Positions 26,753 to 36,452 of a stretch of DNA of 64,000 bases are shown here, piece by piece. The DNA comes from Caulobacter sp. (lineage in GTDB: Bacteria > Pseudomonadota > Alphaproteobacteria > Caulobacterales > Caulobacteraceae): contig NZ_JAGIBH010000005.1 of NCBI RefSeq assembly GCF_017744445.1, forward strand, positions 329,945 to 393,944, written 5' to 3'. A program made the position numbers and the translations under genes. The notes under the pieces were generated by a model. It worked only from the letters and a program-made list of their open reading frames with translations. It had not been told where the DNA came from and ran no database searches. Position 1 is the first letter of the stretch. Every line of letters begins with the position of its first letter.

Positions 26753-27689
26753 GCGTATCGCAGCCGTCACCGGCGCCACGGGCTTCCTGGGCCGTCACCT
26801 GGTCCGCGCCCTGGCCCGGGACGGCTGGACGCCCCGCGTCCTGGTGCGCCGCGACCCAGTCCACCCGTTCTGGCGCGATATCGAGGTCGAGGTCGTCGTC
26901 GGCGACCTCAAGACCCCTGGCGCGCTGGATCGCATGAGCCAAGGCGCCGAGGTCGTCATCCACGTGGCCGGCCTGATTAAGGCCGCCTCGCTGGAAGGCT
27001 TCAACGCCGTCAACCGCGACGGAGCCGCCGCCGCCGCCCAGGCCGCCAAGGAGGCCGGCGCGCGCTTCATCCTCGTTTCCAGCCAGGCCGCCCGCGAGCC
27101 GCAGCTGTCGAACTACGCCGCCAGCAAGCGTGCGGGCGAGGATGCGGTCCTCGAAGTCCTGCCCGACGCCCTGATCGTGCGTCCGCCGACCATCTATGGT
27201 CCTGGCGACACCGAGACCCTGGTCCTGTTCAAGCTGGCCGCGAAAAGCCCGGTCCTGCCAGTGCTGTCGCCCGATATGCGGATCGCCATGATCCACGTCC
27301 AGGACGCGGCGGCCAAGCTTGCAAGCTATTGCAAAAACCCGATTTCGGGCCTGGTAGAGCTCTCGGATGTGCGGCGCGACGGTTACACCTTGGCGGAAAT
27401 CATGAGCGCGGCGGGTGCGACAATGGGCGCAAACCCGCGCCTAGCAAGGCTTCCCGACGGCGTACTGGCTTTGGCCGGAAACCTAGCGGACGCTTGGTCT
27501 TTCGCCACAAGAACCCCGACAGTTTTCGGCTCCGGCAAGGTTCGGGAGTTGCTTCACCGCGATTGGTCCCTATCTAGCGCTCCGATGTCTGAGGGAGTAC
27601 CCAGCGTGTTCGGCCTGATGGACGGGTTTGCTCACACCGTCGATTGGTACCGAACTGAGGGCTGGTTGCCTGAAAATATCGTCGCCTAA
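26745..27689 (+). CDS. cerR: NAD-dependent epimerase/dehydratase, ceramide reductase-like (CerR)
   Basis: VTGATGFLGRHLVRAL Rossmann motif, YAASKRAGED; position between acyl-ACP synthetase and acp as in the C. crescentus cluster. Confidence 0.78.
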   Translation: MTRRIAAVTGATGFLGRHLVRALARDGWTPRVLVRRDPVHPFWRDIEVEVVVGDLKTPGALDRMSQGAEVVIHVAGLIKAASLEGFNAVNRDGAAAAAQAAKEAGARFILVSSQAAREPQLSNYAASKRAGEDAVLEVLPDALIVRPPTIYGPGDTETLVLFKLAAKSPVLPVLSPDMRIAMIHVQDAAAKLASYCKNPISGLVELSDVRRDGYTLAEIMSAAGATMGANPRLARLPDGVLALAGNLADAWSFATRTPTVFGSGKVRELLHRDWSLSSAPMSEGVPSVFGLMDGFAHTVDWYRTEGWLPENIVA

Positions 27690-27766
27690 TTCGAATAAGG
27701 CGGAAATCTGACAGACTCGCCGTTACAGTAGTGTCACGGGTGGGGCTCCCGGAGGTTTGATTTAGA

Positions 27767-28018
27767 ATGGAAACGGTGACGGATCTCAGCTTGCGCGAGA
27801 TCGGTGTGGCTGCGAGCAAGGTTCTAGGACGGCCCGTCGAAGTGCGCGCAGAGTCGCATATTGGCCGTGACCTCGCTGTCGACTCCCTGGCCCTCATGAA
27901 CATCATCATGGAGCTCGAAGACACCTTCGACATCTCCGTTCCCCTGGATCGCCTGGCTTCGGTCGAGACCGCCGGCGATCTTTCCAAACTGATCAACGAT
28001 CTCCGGACTAGGGCTTAA
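27767..28018 (+). CDS. Acyl carrier protein of sphingolipid cluster
   Basis: 83 aa with phosphopantetheine site RDLAVDSLALMNIIMELED. Confidence 0.88.
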   Translation: METVTDLSLREIGVAASKVLGRPVEVRAESHIGRDLAVDSLALMNIIMELEDTFDISVPLDRLASVETAGDLSKLINDLRTRA

Positions 28019-28021
28019 CGA

Positions 28022-29236
28022 ATGGGGCTGTTTGATAAGCACCTGGCCTATCGCGACGCGTACAAGGCCATTCAGGACGCCGGCGCCGACCCGTTCAAGG
28101 TCCGCTTCGACAAGGTGATCTCGCCGACCGAAGGCGTCGTCGAGGGCCGCCCGACCATCCTGCTGGGCACCAACAACTATCTGGGCCTGACCTTCGACCA
28201 GCAGGCGATCGACGCCTCGGTCAAGGCCGTCCAGGAACGCGGCACCGGCACGACCGGCTCGCGCATCGCCAACGGTTCGTTCGAGGCTCACGTCGAGCTC
28301 GAGCAGGAACTGGCCAAGTTCTACGGCCGTAAGCACGCCATGGTCTTCACGACCGGCTACCAGGCCAATCTGGGCGTGCTGTCGACCCTGGTGGGTCGCG
28401 GCGACCACCTGATCCTGGACGCCGACAGCCACGCCTCGATCTATGACGCCTCGCGTCTGGGCCAGGCCGAGGTCATCCGCTTTCGCCACAACGACCCCGA
28501 AGACCTGGCCAAGCGCCTGCGCCGCCTGGGCGACGCGCCGGGCGAACGCCTGATCGTGGTCGAAGGCGTCTATTCGATGATCGGCGACGTCGCGCCGCTG
28601 AAGGAAATCGCCGCCGTGAAGCGTGAGCTGGGCGGCTATCTGCTGGTCGACGAAGCCCACTCGATGGGCGTGCTGGGCGCGACGGGCCGCGGCCTGGCCG
28701 AAGCGGCCGGCGTGGAAGACGACGTCGACTTCATCGTCGGCACCTTCTCCAAGAGCCTGGGCGCCATCGGCGGCTTCTGCGTCTCGAACGTCGACGACTT
28801 CGACGTCATGCGCGTCGTCTGCCGTCCCTACATGTTCACCGCCTCGCTGCCGCCGGCCGTGGTCGCCTCGACCATTACCGCCCTGCGCCGCATGATCGAG
28901 CAGCCCGAGCTGCGCGACCGCCTGAACCAGAACGCCAAGCGCCTGTATGACGGCCTGACCGCCATGGGCTTCCACACCGGCCCGACGGCCAGCCCGGTGG
29001 TCGCCACGACCATGCCGGACCAGGAGCGCGCCATCGCCATGTGGAACGGCCTGCTGCAGGCCGGCGTCTACCTGAACCTGGCCCTGCCCCCCGCCACGCC
29101 CGACAGCCGTCCGCTGCTGCGCGCCAGCGTCAGCGCCGCCCACACCGACGAGCAGATCGACGCGGTCCTCAAGACCTTCGCCGAAATCGGCGCGGCCCTG
29201 GGCGTCATCGAGCCGCTGAAGCGCGCGCGCGCCTGA
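28022..29236 (+). CDS. spt: Serine palmitoyltransferase (alpha-oxoamine synthase)
   Basis: LGTNNYLGLTFD, GSRIANGSFEAHVELEQELAKFYGRKHAMVFTTGYQANLG, LLVDEAHSMGVLGATGRG, TFSKSLGAIGGF (PLP lysine). Confidence 0.92.
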   Translation: MGLFDKHLAYRDAYKAIQDAGADPFKVRFDKVISPTEGVVEGRPTILLGTNNYLGLTFDQQAIDASVKAVQERGTGTTGSRIANGSFEAHVELEQELAKFYGRKHAMVFTTGYQANLGVLSTLVGRGDHLILDADSHASIYDASRLGQAEVIRFRHNDPEDLAKRLRRLGDAPGERLIVVEGVYSMIGDVAPLKEIAAVKRELGGYLLVDEAHSMGVLGATGRGLAEAAGVEDDVDFIVGTFSKSLGAIGGFCVSNVDDFDVMRVVCRPYMFTASLPPAVVASTITALRRMIEQPELRDRLNQNAKRLYDGLTAMGFHTGPTASPVVATTMPDQERAIAMWNGLLQAGVYLNLALPPATPDSRPLLRASVSAAHTDEQIDAVLKTFAEIGAALGVIEPLKRARA

Positions 29237-29260
29237 GACCGCTCACGTCGCTGAAAACGA

Positions 29261-29295
29261 AAACGCCCGGGCTTTGCGGCCCGGGCGTTTTTGTT
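29261..29295 (+). terminator. Rho-independent terminator downstream of spt
   Basis: AAACGCCCGGG-CTTTGCGG-CCCGGGCGTTTTTG. Confidence 0.9.
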
Positions 29296-29297
29296 TG

Positions 29298-30179
29298 TCA
29301 GGCCGCCTTGCGCCGGCTCTTCCAGACCTTCAGCAGCACGCCCGGCGCCGCCAGGATCGGATGCCGCTCCCGCCAGGGCGTGACCTCGACGGCCACGCCG
29401 GTGTGGCGCTCGATCTTCCAGGCGGCGTAGCGGGCCGCACCCTGGAAGGTGAAGGACGCCTTCATCAGCCGCGCGGCGTTCAACGGCTTGCCCAGCAGCT
29501 TGCGCGGGGTCCAGGCCTGGCGGACGCGGATCCGCTCGGCCTCGCCCATCGCCCCGCCCTGGTCGGCCTGCACGGCCTCCATGACACGGTCGTAGCGGGC
29601 CGGATCGAAGGTCAGGATGGATACCTCGCGGCCGGCCTTCTCGACCCGCAGCTCGGCCTTGTAGGTCTCCTGGAACAGCGCGGTCCACAAAGCGTGCGGA
29701 GACCCGCCAGCCGGACCCAGCGCCTGGGCGTAGCCGGCGGCCGTGCGGCAGGCGTCCGTCACCGCATCGATCACCGTCTCGCGCGCGCCCTCGCCCGCCC
29801 AGATCAAGGCGCAGGGCTGGACAAAGCGCGCCCAGATCGTGGTGTCGTAGTCGCCGCCGCCAACAGTCTTGCGGAACTGGCTCAGGGTCATGGACGCGAC
29901 CTTGGCCCGCAGCACCTCTCCGCCGTGTTCCAGCTCGTGGTAGCTGACGTCCGGCCACAGGATGCGGGTGAAGAACCCGCGCCAGCCCGCGGGCGGCTTC
30001 TCGGTCAGCACGTAGTAGTCCAGCACCCCGGACAGGTCGCCGGTCCGCAGGATCGAGCCGTAGAACAGCACCGCCCGCGCATCGGGAAAGATCGTCGCCA
30101 GATGCTCGGCGAAGGCGGTGATCGGCGCGGGGGTCGAAACGGACAGCTCGGCCGCGACCTGGTCGCGAAGCCGGCTCAT
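29298..30179 (-). CDS. Nucleotidyltransferase-fold-like protein of ceramide phosphoglycerate module
   Basis: AVLFYGSILRTGDLSGVLDYYVLT resembles the GS-x(n)-D-h-D nucleotidyltransferase signature; ATGA-coupled to lipid kinase gene. Confidence 0.6.
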   Translation of the reverse strand: MSRLRDQVAAELSVSTPAPITAFAEHLATIFPDARAVLFYGSILRTGDLSGVLDYYVLTEKPPAGWRGFFTRILWPDVSYHELEHGGEVLRAKVASMTLSQFRKTVGGGDYDTTIWARFVQPCALIWAGEGARETVIDAVTDACRTAAGYAQALGPAGGSPHALWTALFQETYKAELRVEKAGREVSILTFDPARYDRVMEAVQADQGGAMGEAERIRVRQAWTPRKLLGKPLNAARLMKASFTFQGAARYAAWKIERHTGVAVEVTPWRERHPILAAPGVLLKVWKSRRKAA

Positions 30180-31093
30180 CCGACCAGGAACCTCAGGGCC
30201 GGCCCTAGGCCGATGGTCAGCTCGCCGCCCTCGAACACCTCGCCGTCCAGCACGAACGGCGCGCCGCCGGCCAGGCTGATCTCGCGCGGGTCACGGCGGC
30301 GATAGCCCATGCCTTCCAGGGCCGGCACGACCTTGCCACTCAGCACCATCGGGAAGGCCTTGAGCAGACGACGCGGGGGCGCGTCGACATCCAGCATCTT
30401 CAGCCCCTCGCGCGGCGCGCCGAAGGGCATGACGCCGAACGGCAGGCGCTTCAGCGCCGTGGCCAGCACCGCGAAACGCTCGCCCTCGGGCTGGGCCTCG
30501 CCGTCCAGGGCGATCTTGGCCGGCACGCCTTCGCGCCACTCGTCGCGGCTACCGCCGAACACGGCCCGCAGCGCGGCGGTGACGATGGTCACGGCCACGG
30601 CCAGGTTATGGAAAAAGCCGACCTTGTGGACCCGCTGGGCCAGGGTCGTGGCCTTCACCGGCGCGCCGACGCCGAAGAAGAAGCCCTGCAGGCACGGCCG
30701 ATGGCCGTCGGCCCAGGTGACCCGCAGCGGCGGCCGCGACTTGACGGTCGGCTCGGCGCGGCGGGCGGCGATCAGGGCTTCCTCCAGCCGCCAGTCGTCG
30801 GGCGTGCCCAGGTCGATGGCCAGCACGTTGGTCTTGCCCGAGGGCAGCACCGCCAGCATCGGCAGGTTCTCGCCGAAGGTATGGGGCAACAGGCTGATGA
30901 CGTCGCGAACGGTGCCGTCGCCGCCGTCGATGACCAGCAGATCGAGGCCGTCGCGGGCAAAAGTCTCCAGCTCGGTTCGCAGGGCGTCGCGACCGAACGG
31001 CTCGACCAGGATCACCCCCTCGGGCGTGGGCCCGGGCGGATGTAGCCGATTACCGTGGCTCTTCGGATTGCGGACGACCCCGATGCGCGTCAT
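30176..31093 (-). CDS. cpgB: Diacylglycerol kinase-family lipid kinase, ceramide kinase CpgB-like
   Basis: VRNPKSHGN...LLVIDGGDGTVRDVI, LPSGKTNVLA; start ATG 31093 (track ORF has a spurious N-terminus). Confidence 0.8.
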   Translation of the reverse strand: MTRIGVVRNPKSHGNRLHPPGPTPEGVILVEPFGRDALRTELETFARDGLDLLVIDGGDGTVRDVISLLPHTFGENLPMLAVLPSGKTNVLAIDLGTPDDWRLEEALIAARRAEPTVKSRPPLRVTWADGHRPCLQGFFFGVGAPVKATTLAQRVHKVGFFHNLAVAVTIVTAALRAVFGGSRDEWREGVPAKIALDGEAQPEGERFAVLATALKRLPFGVMPFGAPREGLKMLDVDAPPRRLLKAFPMVLSGKVVPALEGMGYRRRDPREISLAGGAPFVLDGEVFEGGELTIGLGPALRFLVG

Positions 31094-32217
31094 TTCGACA
31101 GCCACGATTGGATGGAGCCCTTCGGCGCGGCGAAGCCTTGCAGGATCTGGATGGCGTGCACGATCAGGCACAAGCCGGTCCAGATGGCCACCAAAGTGAA
31201 GCCGACGTCCGGACGCCCGACGATAGCGCAGGCGGTGAGCAGGATCAGGTTCGGGTTCCGGCGCGCCGTGATCAGGCGGAAGAAGCTGTCGAACGGCCGC
31301 CAGGCGTGCACTTCCAGCTTGAAGAGCGCCAGGAAGATCCCCTCCTCCACGCGTTGCAGCACGTAGCCGGCGAGCACGATCGCCAGGCTGATTTCGGCGT
31401 AGGGGATCGACTGGCCGACCGCATAGACGCCGACGAACCAGGCCCACCACCAGAACGGCGGGTGCAGCAGGTCGATGCCGTGGTCGAAGACATTGCCCCA
31501 CTTGGACGAGGTCAGGGTCACGCGGGCCAGCTTGCCGTCGACGGTGTCGAGGAAGGTCATGATCCAGGCGCAGACCAGGCCCCAGCCGAAATGGCCGGTC
31601 CAGAACAGGTACATGGCCGCCAGCACCAGCAGGAAGCCGATGCCGGTCACCTGGTTCGGCGTCATCTTGGCGATCGCCGCCCAGCGGGTGACGATCCGCG
31701 CCGGCGTCGGCCAGACGTACTTGGTGACGAGGTCGGTGACGCCCTTGTACGAGCCCTGGAACAGGCGGGCTTCGACAGCGCGCACAGTCTCCGGCGTCAG
31801 GCGCTCCAGAACCGGCGGTTCGCGCTTGCGCAGGGCGCTGTTATAGGCCGAGCCCAGCTCCAGCGCGGTCAGCCGGGTGAGGCGCGGGTCCAGGCCCGAC
31901 GGATCCTGGCCCGCGCTCAGGGCTTCGGTAGCGGCATAAGCCAGCTCGGCGGGGGCGTGTACGGCCACGGCGCGGCCGGCGTCGTCGACCAGCACCGCGC
32001 CTTCGCGGCCGGCCAGGGCCTTGATCAGCGACTCGTCGAACACCCAGCCGGCGTCGACCGCCACGACGGCGTTCGACAGGTCCACGGCCGGCGTTTCGAC
32101 AAGGCCGATACGGCGATAGATGCGCGACAGGCGCTCGGGCGAGCTCATGCCCCAGATGCGGCCGCCGGCTTGCCCGACGGTCAGAGCACGCGGCCCGTTA
32201 TGAATTTCGCTGCTCAA
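31090..32217 (-). CDS. CDP-alcohol phosphatidyltransferase with N-terminal extension
   Basis: DTVDGKLARVTLTSSKWGNVFDHGID CDP-OH-P signature plus TM helices. Confidence 0.85.
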   Translation of the reverse strand: MSSEIHNGPRALTVGQAGGRIWGMSSPERLSRIYRRIGLVETPAVDLSNAVVAVDAGWVFDESLIKALAGREGAVLVDDAGRAVAVHAPAELAYAATEALSAGQDPSGLDPRLTRLTALELGSAYNSALRKREPPVLERLTPETVRAVEARLFQGSYKGVTDLVTKYVWPTPARIVTRWAAIAKMTPNQVTGIGFLLVLAAMYLFWTGHFGWGLVCAWIMTFLDTVDGKLARVTLTSSKWGNVFDHGIDLLHPPFWWWAWFVGVYAVGQSIPYAEISLAIVLAGYVLQRVEEGIFLALFKLEVHAWRPFDSFFRLITARRNPNLILLTACAIVGRPDVGFTLVAIWTGLCLIVHAIQILQGFAAPKGSIQSWLSK

Positions 32218-32294
32218 AGACAGATATACCCCTTGAATCTCAAGCCGATTGATACGCAGCTTCGCGCGCTTCGACCAGAACGACCCGAACCGTC

Positions 32295-33182
32295 TTGTCC
32301 ATATATCGCATCGCTCACCTCTCCGACCCCCACCTGCCGCCGCCGCCGGGCGCGTTTCGGTGGAAGGACGTCTTCACCAAGCGCCTGCTGAGCCGCATCG
32401 CCTGGCGCCGGAAACGCAAGGTCCACCGGCCCGAAGTGCTGGCGGCGCTGGTCGCCGACCTCAAGGCCGCTGGCCCCGATCATGTGGTGATCAGCGGCGA
32501 TCTCACCAACTTTGCTTCGCGTACGGAGATCGCGGCCGCGCGCACGTGGCTGGAATCGCTGGGCAATCCCACCGACTTCACCGTCAGCCCCGGCAACCAC
32601 GACGCCCTGGCCGGCTCGGCCGAGGTCGAGCGCTTCGCCACCTGGACGCCCTGGCTAGGCGATAACGGCGCGACCGACTTCCCACAGGTGCGGGTGCGGG
32701 GTCCCGTGGCGATCTTCAACCTGTGCTCGGCCGTCCGTACCGCCCCGCACCTGGCCACCGGCCGCCTGGGCGAGGAGCAGCTGAGCCGCCTGGACGCCCT
32801 GTTGGGCGATCCGACCTACAAGAATCTCTTTCGTCTGGTGACGCTGCACCACCCGCCGCAGAAGGGCGCGGTGGCCAAGCGCAAGGAGCTCGAGGACCAG
32901 GCGGAGCTCCGCAAGATCCTGGCCAAGCACGGCGCCGACCTCGTCCTGCATGGCCACGCCCACGAATCCCTGATCGGCTCGGTCCCCGGTCCGAACGGCG
33001 CGGTCATTCCGGTGCTGGGCGTGCCATCGGCCTCGTCAGGCCCACGCGGCCACTCGCCGGCCCGCTGGCACATGATCGAGATCGAAGGCCGGCAGGTTCG
33101 CGTCGTCGCGCGCGGCGTCGAGCCCGACCGTGAGGGTTTATCCGAGCTGGGTCGCTACACCCTGACCGACATCAGCGGCTAG
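32295..33182 (+). CDS. Calcineurin-like metallophosphoesterase
   Basis: AHLSDPHLP, VVISGDLTNF, VSPGNHD, LHGHAHES motifs. Confidence 0.93.
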   Translation: MSIYRIAHLSDPHLPPPPGAFRWKDVFTKRLLSRIAWRRKRKVHRPEVLAALVADLKAAGPDHVVISGDLTNFASRTEIAAARTWLESLGNPTDFTVSPGNHDALAGSAEVERFATWTPWLGDNGATDFPQVRVRGPVAIFNLCSAVRTAPHLATGRLGEEQLSRLDALLGDPTYKNLFRLVTLHHPPQKGAVAKRKELEDQAELRKILAKHGADLVLHGHAHESLIGSVPGPNGAVIPVLGVPSASSGPRGHSPARWHMIEIEGRQVRVVARGVEPDREGLSELGRYTLTDISG

Positions 33183-33678
33183 ACGGGTAGCGCACCTTCA
33201 CGCGGATGACGGTCTCGCCCACCGGCTTGACCCCGAAGCGCACGGCGTCGAACGCTGGCGAAGCGAACTTGGTCGGCGCGTCGTTCGAGAAGCCGTAGCC
33301 TTCCGTCGGCATGCCGCCCGGGCTGCGGCTCAGATCACCGTTGCTATCAGCGTCATGATAGACCTCGACCGCGTAGGCGTCCTCGGGTGAAGGCAGGAAG
33401 AAACAAGCCTGGCTCATCGGGGCCGACGTCTTGATCTTGGCGCGGGCCACCTTGCCCCGCGCGGTCAGGAAACGGCTGGGATCGCCCGGATAGACCACGA
33501 TCACCACATCGCCAGCATTCGAACGCAGCGCCCCGACCTGGACGGTCAGCCGGGTGGCGCTCTTGCGGCCTACGCACTCCTTGTCGACCAGCGCGCGGGC
33601 CACGCCCTGGGCGCGCGGGGTCCCCGTCGTCGCGATCATCGCGAACATTACGCCGACGAGAACGGAACGTGCTTTCAT
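33172..33678 (-). CDS. DUF2141-like secreted protein
   Basis: N-terminal signal; VQVGALRSNAGDVVIVVYPGDPSRF, YAVEVYHDADSNGDLSRSPGGMPTEGYGFSND. Confidence 0.8.
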   Translation of the reverse strand: MKARSVLVGVMFAMIATTGTPRAQGVARALVDKECVGRKSATRLTVQVGALRSNAGDVVIVVYPGDPSRFLTARGKVARAKIKTSAPMSQACFFLPSPEDAYAVEVYHDADSNGDLSRSPGGMPTEGYGFSNDAPTKFASPAFDAVRFGVKPVGETVIRVKVRYPSSR

Positions 33679-33739
33679 CTAAAAGGCCGCATCCTTATTG
33701 TTACGCGCAGGTGATATCGCCTGAAGTTCCGGCTTTCTC

Positions 33740-34177
33740 ATGACCAATCCCACCGCCCTGGCGTTCGGCTATCCCGCTTCGAAGGTCGCGGAGACCGATC
33801 ACTGGCTGATTCTGGTTCGTCCGAAGCAACCGACATTTGGGTCTTTGGTCCTTGTGTGCAAGGAAGCTGTCCAGGCCTTCTCCGACGTGAGTCCCGCCGC
33901 CTTCGCCGACCTGCAGGTCGCGGTGGCCGGGATCGAGCGCCTTCTGAAAGCCAAGATCGCCTACCAGAAGATCAATTACCTCATGCTGATGATGGTCGAC
34001 AAAGACGTCCATTTCCACGTGCTTCCGCGCTACGAAGGCGTTCGCGAGCATGATGGTCAATCGTTCCCTGACGCCGGTTGGCCCGCTGCCCCCGCCCTGG
34101 GCTCGGCCGTGCCCCTGTCGGACGAGGCCGTCCAGCGCCTCGCCCAAGACTTCGCGCAAGCCTGGGCCGCCGCGTGA
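33740..34177 (+). CDS. HIT-family protein
   Basis: ATDHWLILVRPKQPTFGSLVL-like entry and VDKDVHFHVLPRY (HxHxx). Confidence 0.75.
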   Translation: MTNPTALAFGYPASKVAETDHWLILVRPKQPTFGSLVLVCKEAVQAFSDVSPAAFADLQVAVAGIERLLKAKIAYQKINYLMLMMVDKDVHFHVLPRYEGVREHDGQSFPDAGWPAAPALGSAVPLSDEAVQRLAQDFAQAWAAA

Positions 34178-35394
34178 GCGCCAAGGACCTGACCGCCGGG
34201 CCGATCCGCCTGATCGACCGCTATCTGTTGCGCCTGCTGTTCTGGCCGCTGGTCGGCTGCCTGGGCGTCACCGTCGTGGCCTTGCTGCTGGAACGCGTCC
34301 TGCGCCTGTTGGACGTGCTGTCGCAAAGCAGCGCCCGCTTCGGCTACGTCACCCAGCTGGCCGCCAACCTGGTGCCGCACTATCTGGGCCTGGCCCTACC
34401 CGTCGCGTTCTTCGTGGCGCTGTTCATCGTCATCGTGAAGCTGTCCGACGGCTCGGAGATCGACGCCCTGCTGGCCAGCGGCCAGTCGCTGGAGCGCATC
34501 GCCGCGCCGTTCTTCATCGTCGCCATCTTCCTCAGCGTCTTCAGCGTGGGCGTATTCGGCTACATGCAGCCCTACAGCCGCTACGCCTATCGCGCCGTGA
34601 TGCACGCGGCAATCAACGCCGGCTGGAACGGACGCCTGGCCGGCGGGGCCTTCATCGACGACAAGGGCTCGCTGCTCACCGCCGACAGCGCCGACCTGGC
34701 CGGCCAGCGCCTGACGCGGGTGTTCATCCGCCGCCTGGACGCCAAGGGCCAGGAAGAGATCATCACCGCCGCCTCGGCCGACCTGAAGATGGACGCCGGC
34801 GGCAAGACCATCACCATGGACCTGAAGGACGGCCGCCGCATCGCCCGCGACGCCGCCGGCCAGTACCGCAACCTGGCCTTCACCAGCCTGACCACCCAGA
34901 CGCCCCTGGCCGCCGCGGCGGTGCTGCTGCGTGATCGCGGCAGCGACGAGCGGGAGCTGACCCTGGGCGAGCTGTACAAGCAGGCGCATTCGCCCAATCC
35001 GGTGGTCTCCAAGGAGACCCTGCTGGGCGAGTTTTACGGCCGCTGGGCGCGCGCCATCTTCCTGCCGTTCCTGCCGCTGCTGGCCTTCCCGCTGGGCCTG
35101 GCCTCCAAGCGTGGCAACCGCGCGCCGGGCCTGGTGATGGCGGGCATCCTGCTGTTGGCCTTCCAGCACTCGCTGCTGCTGGGCCAGGGCCTGGCCAAGG
35201 CCGGCAAGATCGCGCCGTTCCCGGCCATCTGGATCCCCTTCAGCCTGTTCGCAGCCCTGGCCGTCTGGCTGTTCGTGGGCAGCCGCACGCGCCCCGGCGA
35301 CACCCCGGTCTCGCGCCTGGTCCGCCGTATCAACAAGGTCGTCACCAAGATCGTCCGCGCCCTGCCCCTGCCGAAGAAGCGACAAGCCGCATGA
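34174..35394 (+). CDS. LptF-like permease (YjgP/YjgQ family), sphingolipid-cluster paralogue
   Basis: IDRYLLRLLFWPLVGCLGVTVVALLLERVLRLLDVL; TM-periplasmic-TM layout; GTG start 34174. Confidence 0.82.
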   Translation: MSAKDLTAGPIRLIDRYLLRLLFWPLVGCLGVTVVALLLERVLRLLDVLSQSSARFGYVTQLAANLVPHYLGLALPVAFFVALFIVIVKLSDGSEIDALLASGQSLERIAAPFFIVAIFLSVFSVGVFGYMQPYSRYAYRAVMHAAINAGWNGRLAGGAFIDDKGSLLTADSADLAGQRLTRVFIRRLDAKGQEEIITAASADLKMDAGGKTITMDLKDGRRIARDAAGQYRNLAFTSLTTQTPLAAAAVLLRDRGSDERELTLGELYKQAHSPNPVVSKETLLGEFYGRWARAIFLPFLPLLAFPLGLASKRGNRAPGLVMAGILLLAFQHSLLLGQGLAKAGKIAPFPAIWIPFSLFAALAVWLFVGSRTRPGDTPVSRLVRRINKVVTKIVRALPLPKKRQAA

Positions 35395-36452
35395 GACTGC
35401 AGCTCTACGTCCTGAAGACGGTCGCCACCCGGATCCTCGGCGCGGCCCTGATCCTGATGTCCATCCTGCAGGTCCTGGACCTGCTGGATGTCACCTCCGA
35501 CATCCTGGACCGGGGCCTAGGGATGGCGGGCGTCGCCTTCTACGCTGGCATGCGCCTGCCGCGCCTGTTCGAGCAGGTGGCGCCGATCGCCGTCCTGGCC
35601 GGCGGCCTGTTCGCCTTCTCAGGCCTGGCTCGCGAGAGCGCCGTCGTGGCCATGCGCGCCAGCGGCATCTCTGGCTATCGCATCGTTGGCATGGCCATCC
35701 CCGCCGCCGTGGCGGTGATGCTGCTGGACGCCCTGTGCGGCCAGTACCTGGCCCCGCGCGCCGATCCGGCCCTGGCCGACTGGTGGAAGAACACGACCCC
35801 GGTCGCCGAGCGCAAGGTCCCCGCCCCGCGCACCTTCCGCGCCGGCGGCGACCTGGTCATCGGAGCCAGCGCCTCGGCCAGCGGTCGCGAGATCACCAGC
35901 GTCACCATCTTCCGCCGCGACGCCAAGGGCATCCTGATGGAGAAGGTCGAGGCCCCGACGGCCCGCTACGCCAACGGCAAGTGGACCCTGGACCAACCTA
36001 AGACCACCCGCTTCACCGGCGACCTGGCGCAGACCTCGACGGCCGCGTCGACCAGCTGGCCCAGCGGCCTCCGCCCCCGCGACGTCCAGAGCCTGTTCGG
36101 CGACGACGCCGTGCCCACCGCCGCCTCGGCCCAGCGCGCCCTGCAGAACGGCGCCTCGGACCGACCGGAAAGCTTCTACGCCACCCACCTGCAGGCCGCC
36201 TTCGCTGGCCCGTTCGTATCGCTGGTCATGCTGCTGCTAAGCGCGCCCGTCGCCCTGGCCAATTTCCGCAGCGGCCAAGGCGCGGTCCTGCTGACCGGCG
36301 GCCTGGCCGCCGGCCTGATCTTCCTGGTGGCCAACGGCATGCTGACCGCCTTGGGCGAGTCCGGCTCGCTCTCCCCGATCCTGGCCGTCTGGGCCGCCCC
36401 CGCGATCTTCGGCGCCCTCGCCATTCGCACATTCCTTGCCCTGGAGGGGTGA
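35391..36452 (+). CDS. LptG-like permease (YjgP/YjgQ family), sphingolipid-cluster paralogue
   Basis: QLYVLKTVATRILGAALILMSILQVLDLLDVTSDIL; ATGA overlap with LptF-like gene. Confidence 0.82.
   Translation: MRLQLYVLKTVATRILGAALILMSILQVLDLLDVTSDILDRGLGMAGVAFYAGMRLPRLFEQVAPIAVLAGGLFAFSGLARESAVVAMRASGISGYRIVGMAIPAAVAVMLLDALCGQYLAPRADPALADWWKNTTPVAERKVPAPRTFRAGGDLVIGASASASGREITSVTIFRRDAKGILMEKVEAPTARYANGKWTLDQPKTTRFTGDLAQTSTAASTSWPSGLRPRDVQSLFGDDAVPTAASAQRALQNGASDRPESFYATHLQAAFAGPFVSLVMLLLSAPVALANFRSGQGAVLLTGGLAAGLIFLVANGMLTALGESGSLSPILAVWAAPAIFGALAIRTFLALEG

Noticed and set aside
27728-27736. GTAGTGTCA upstream of acp, identical to half of the 13174 TetR palindrome
   Set aside because: Only one half-site matches, no symmetrical partner; likely chance.
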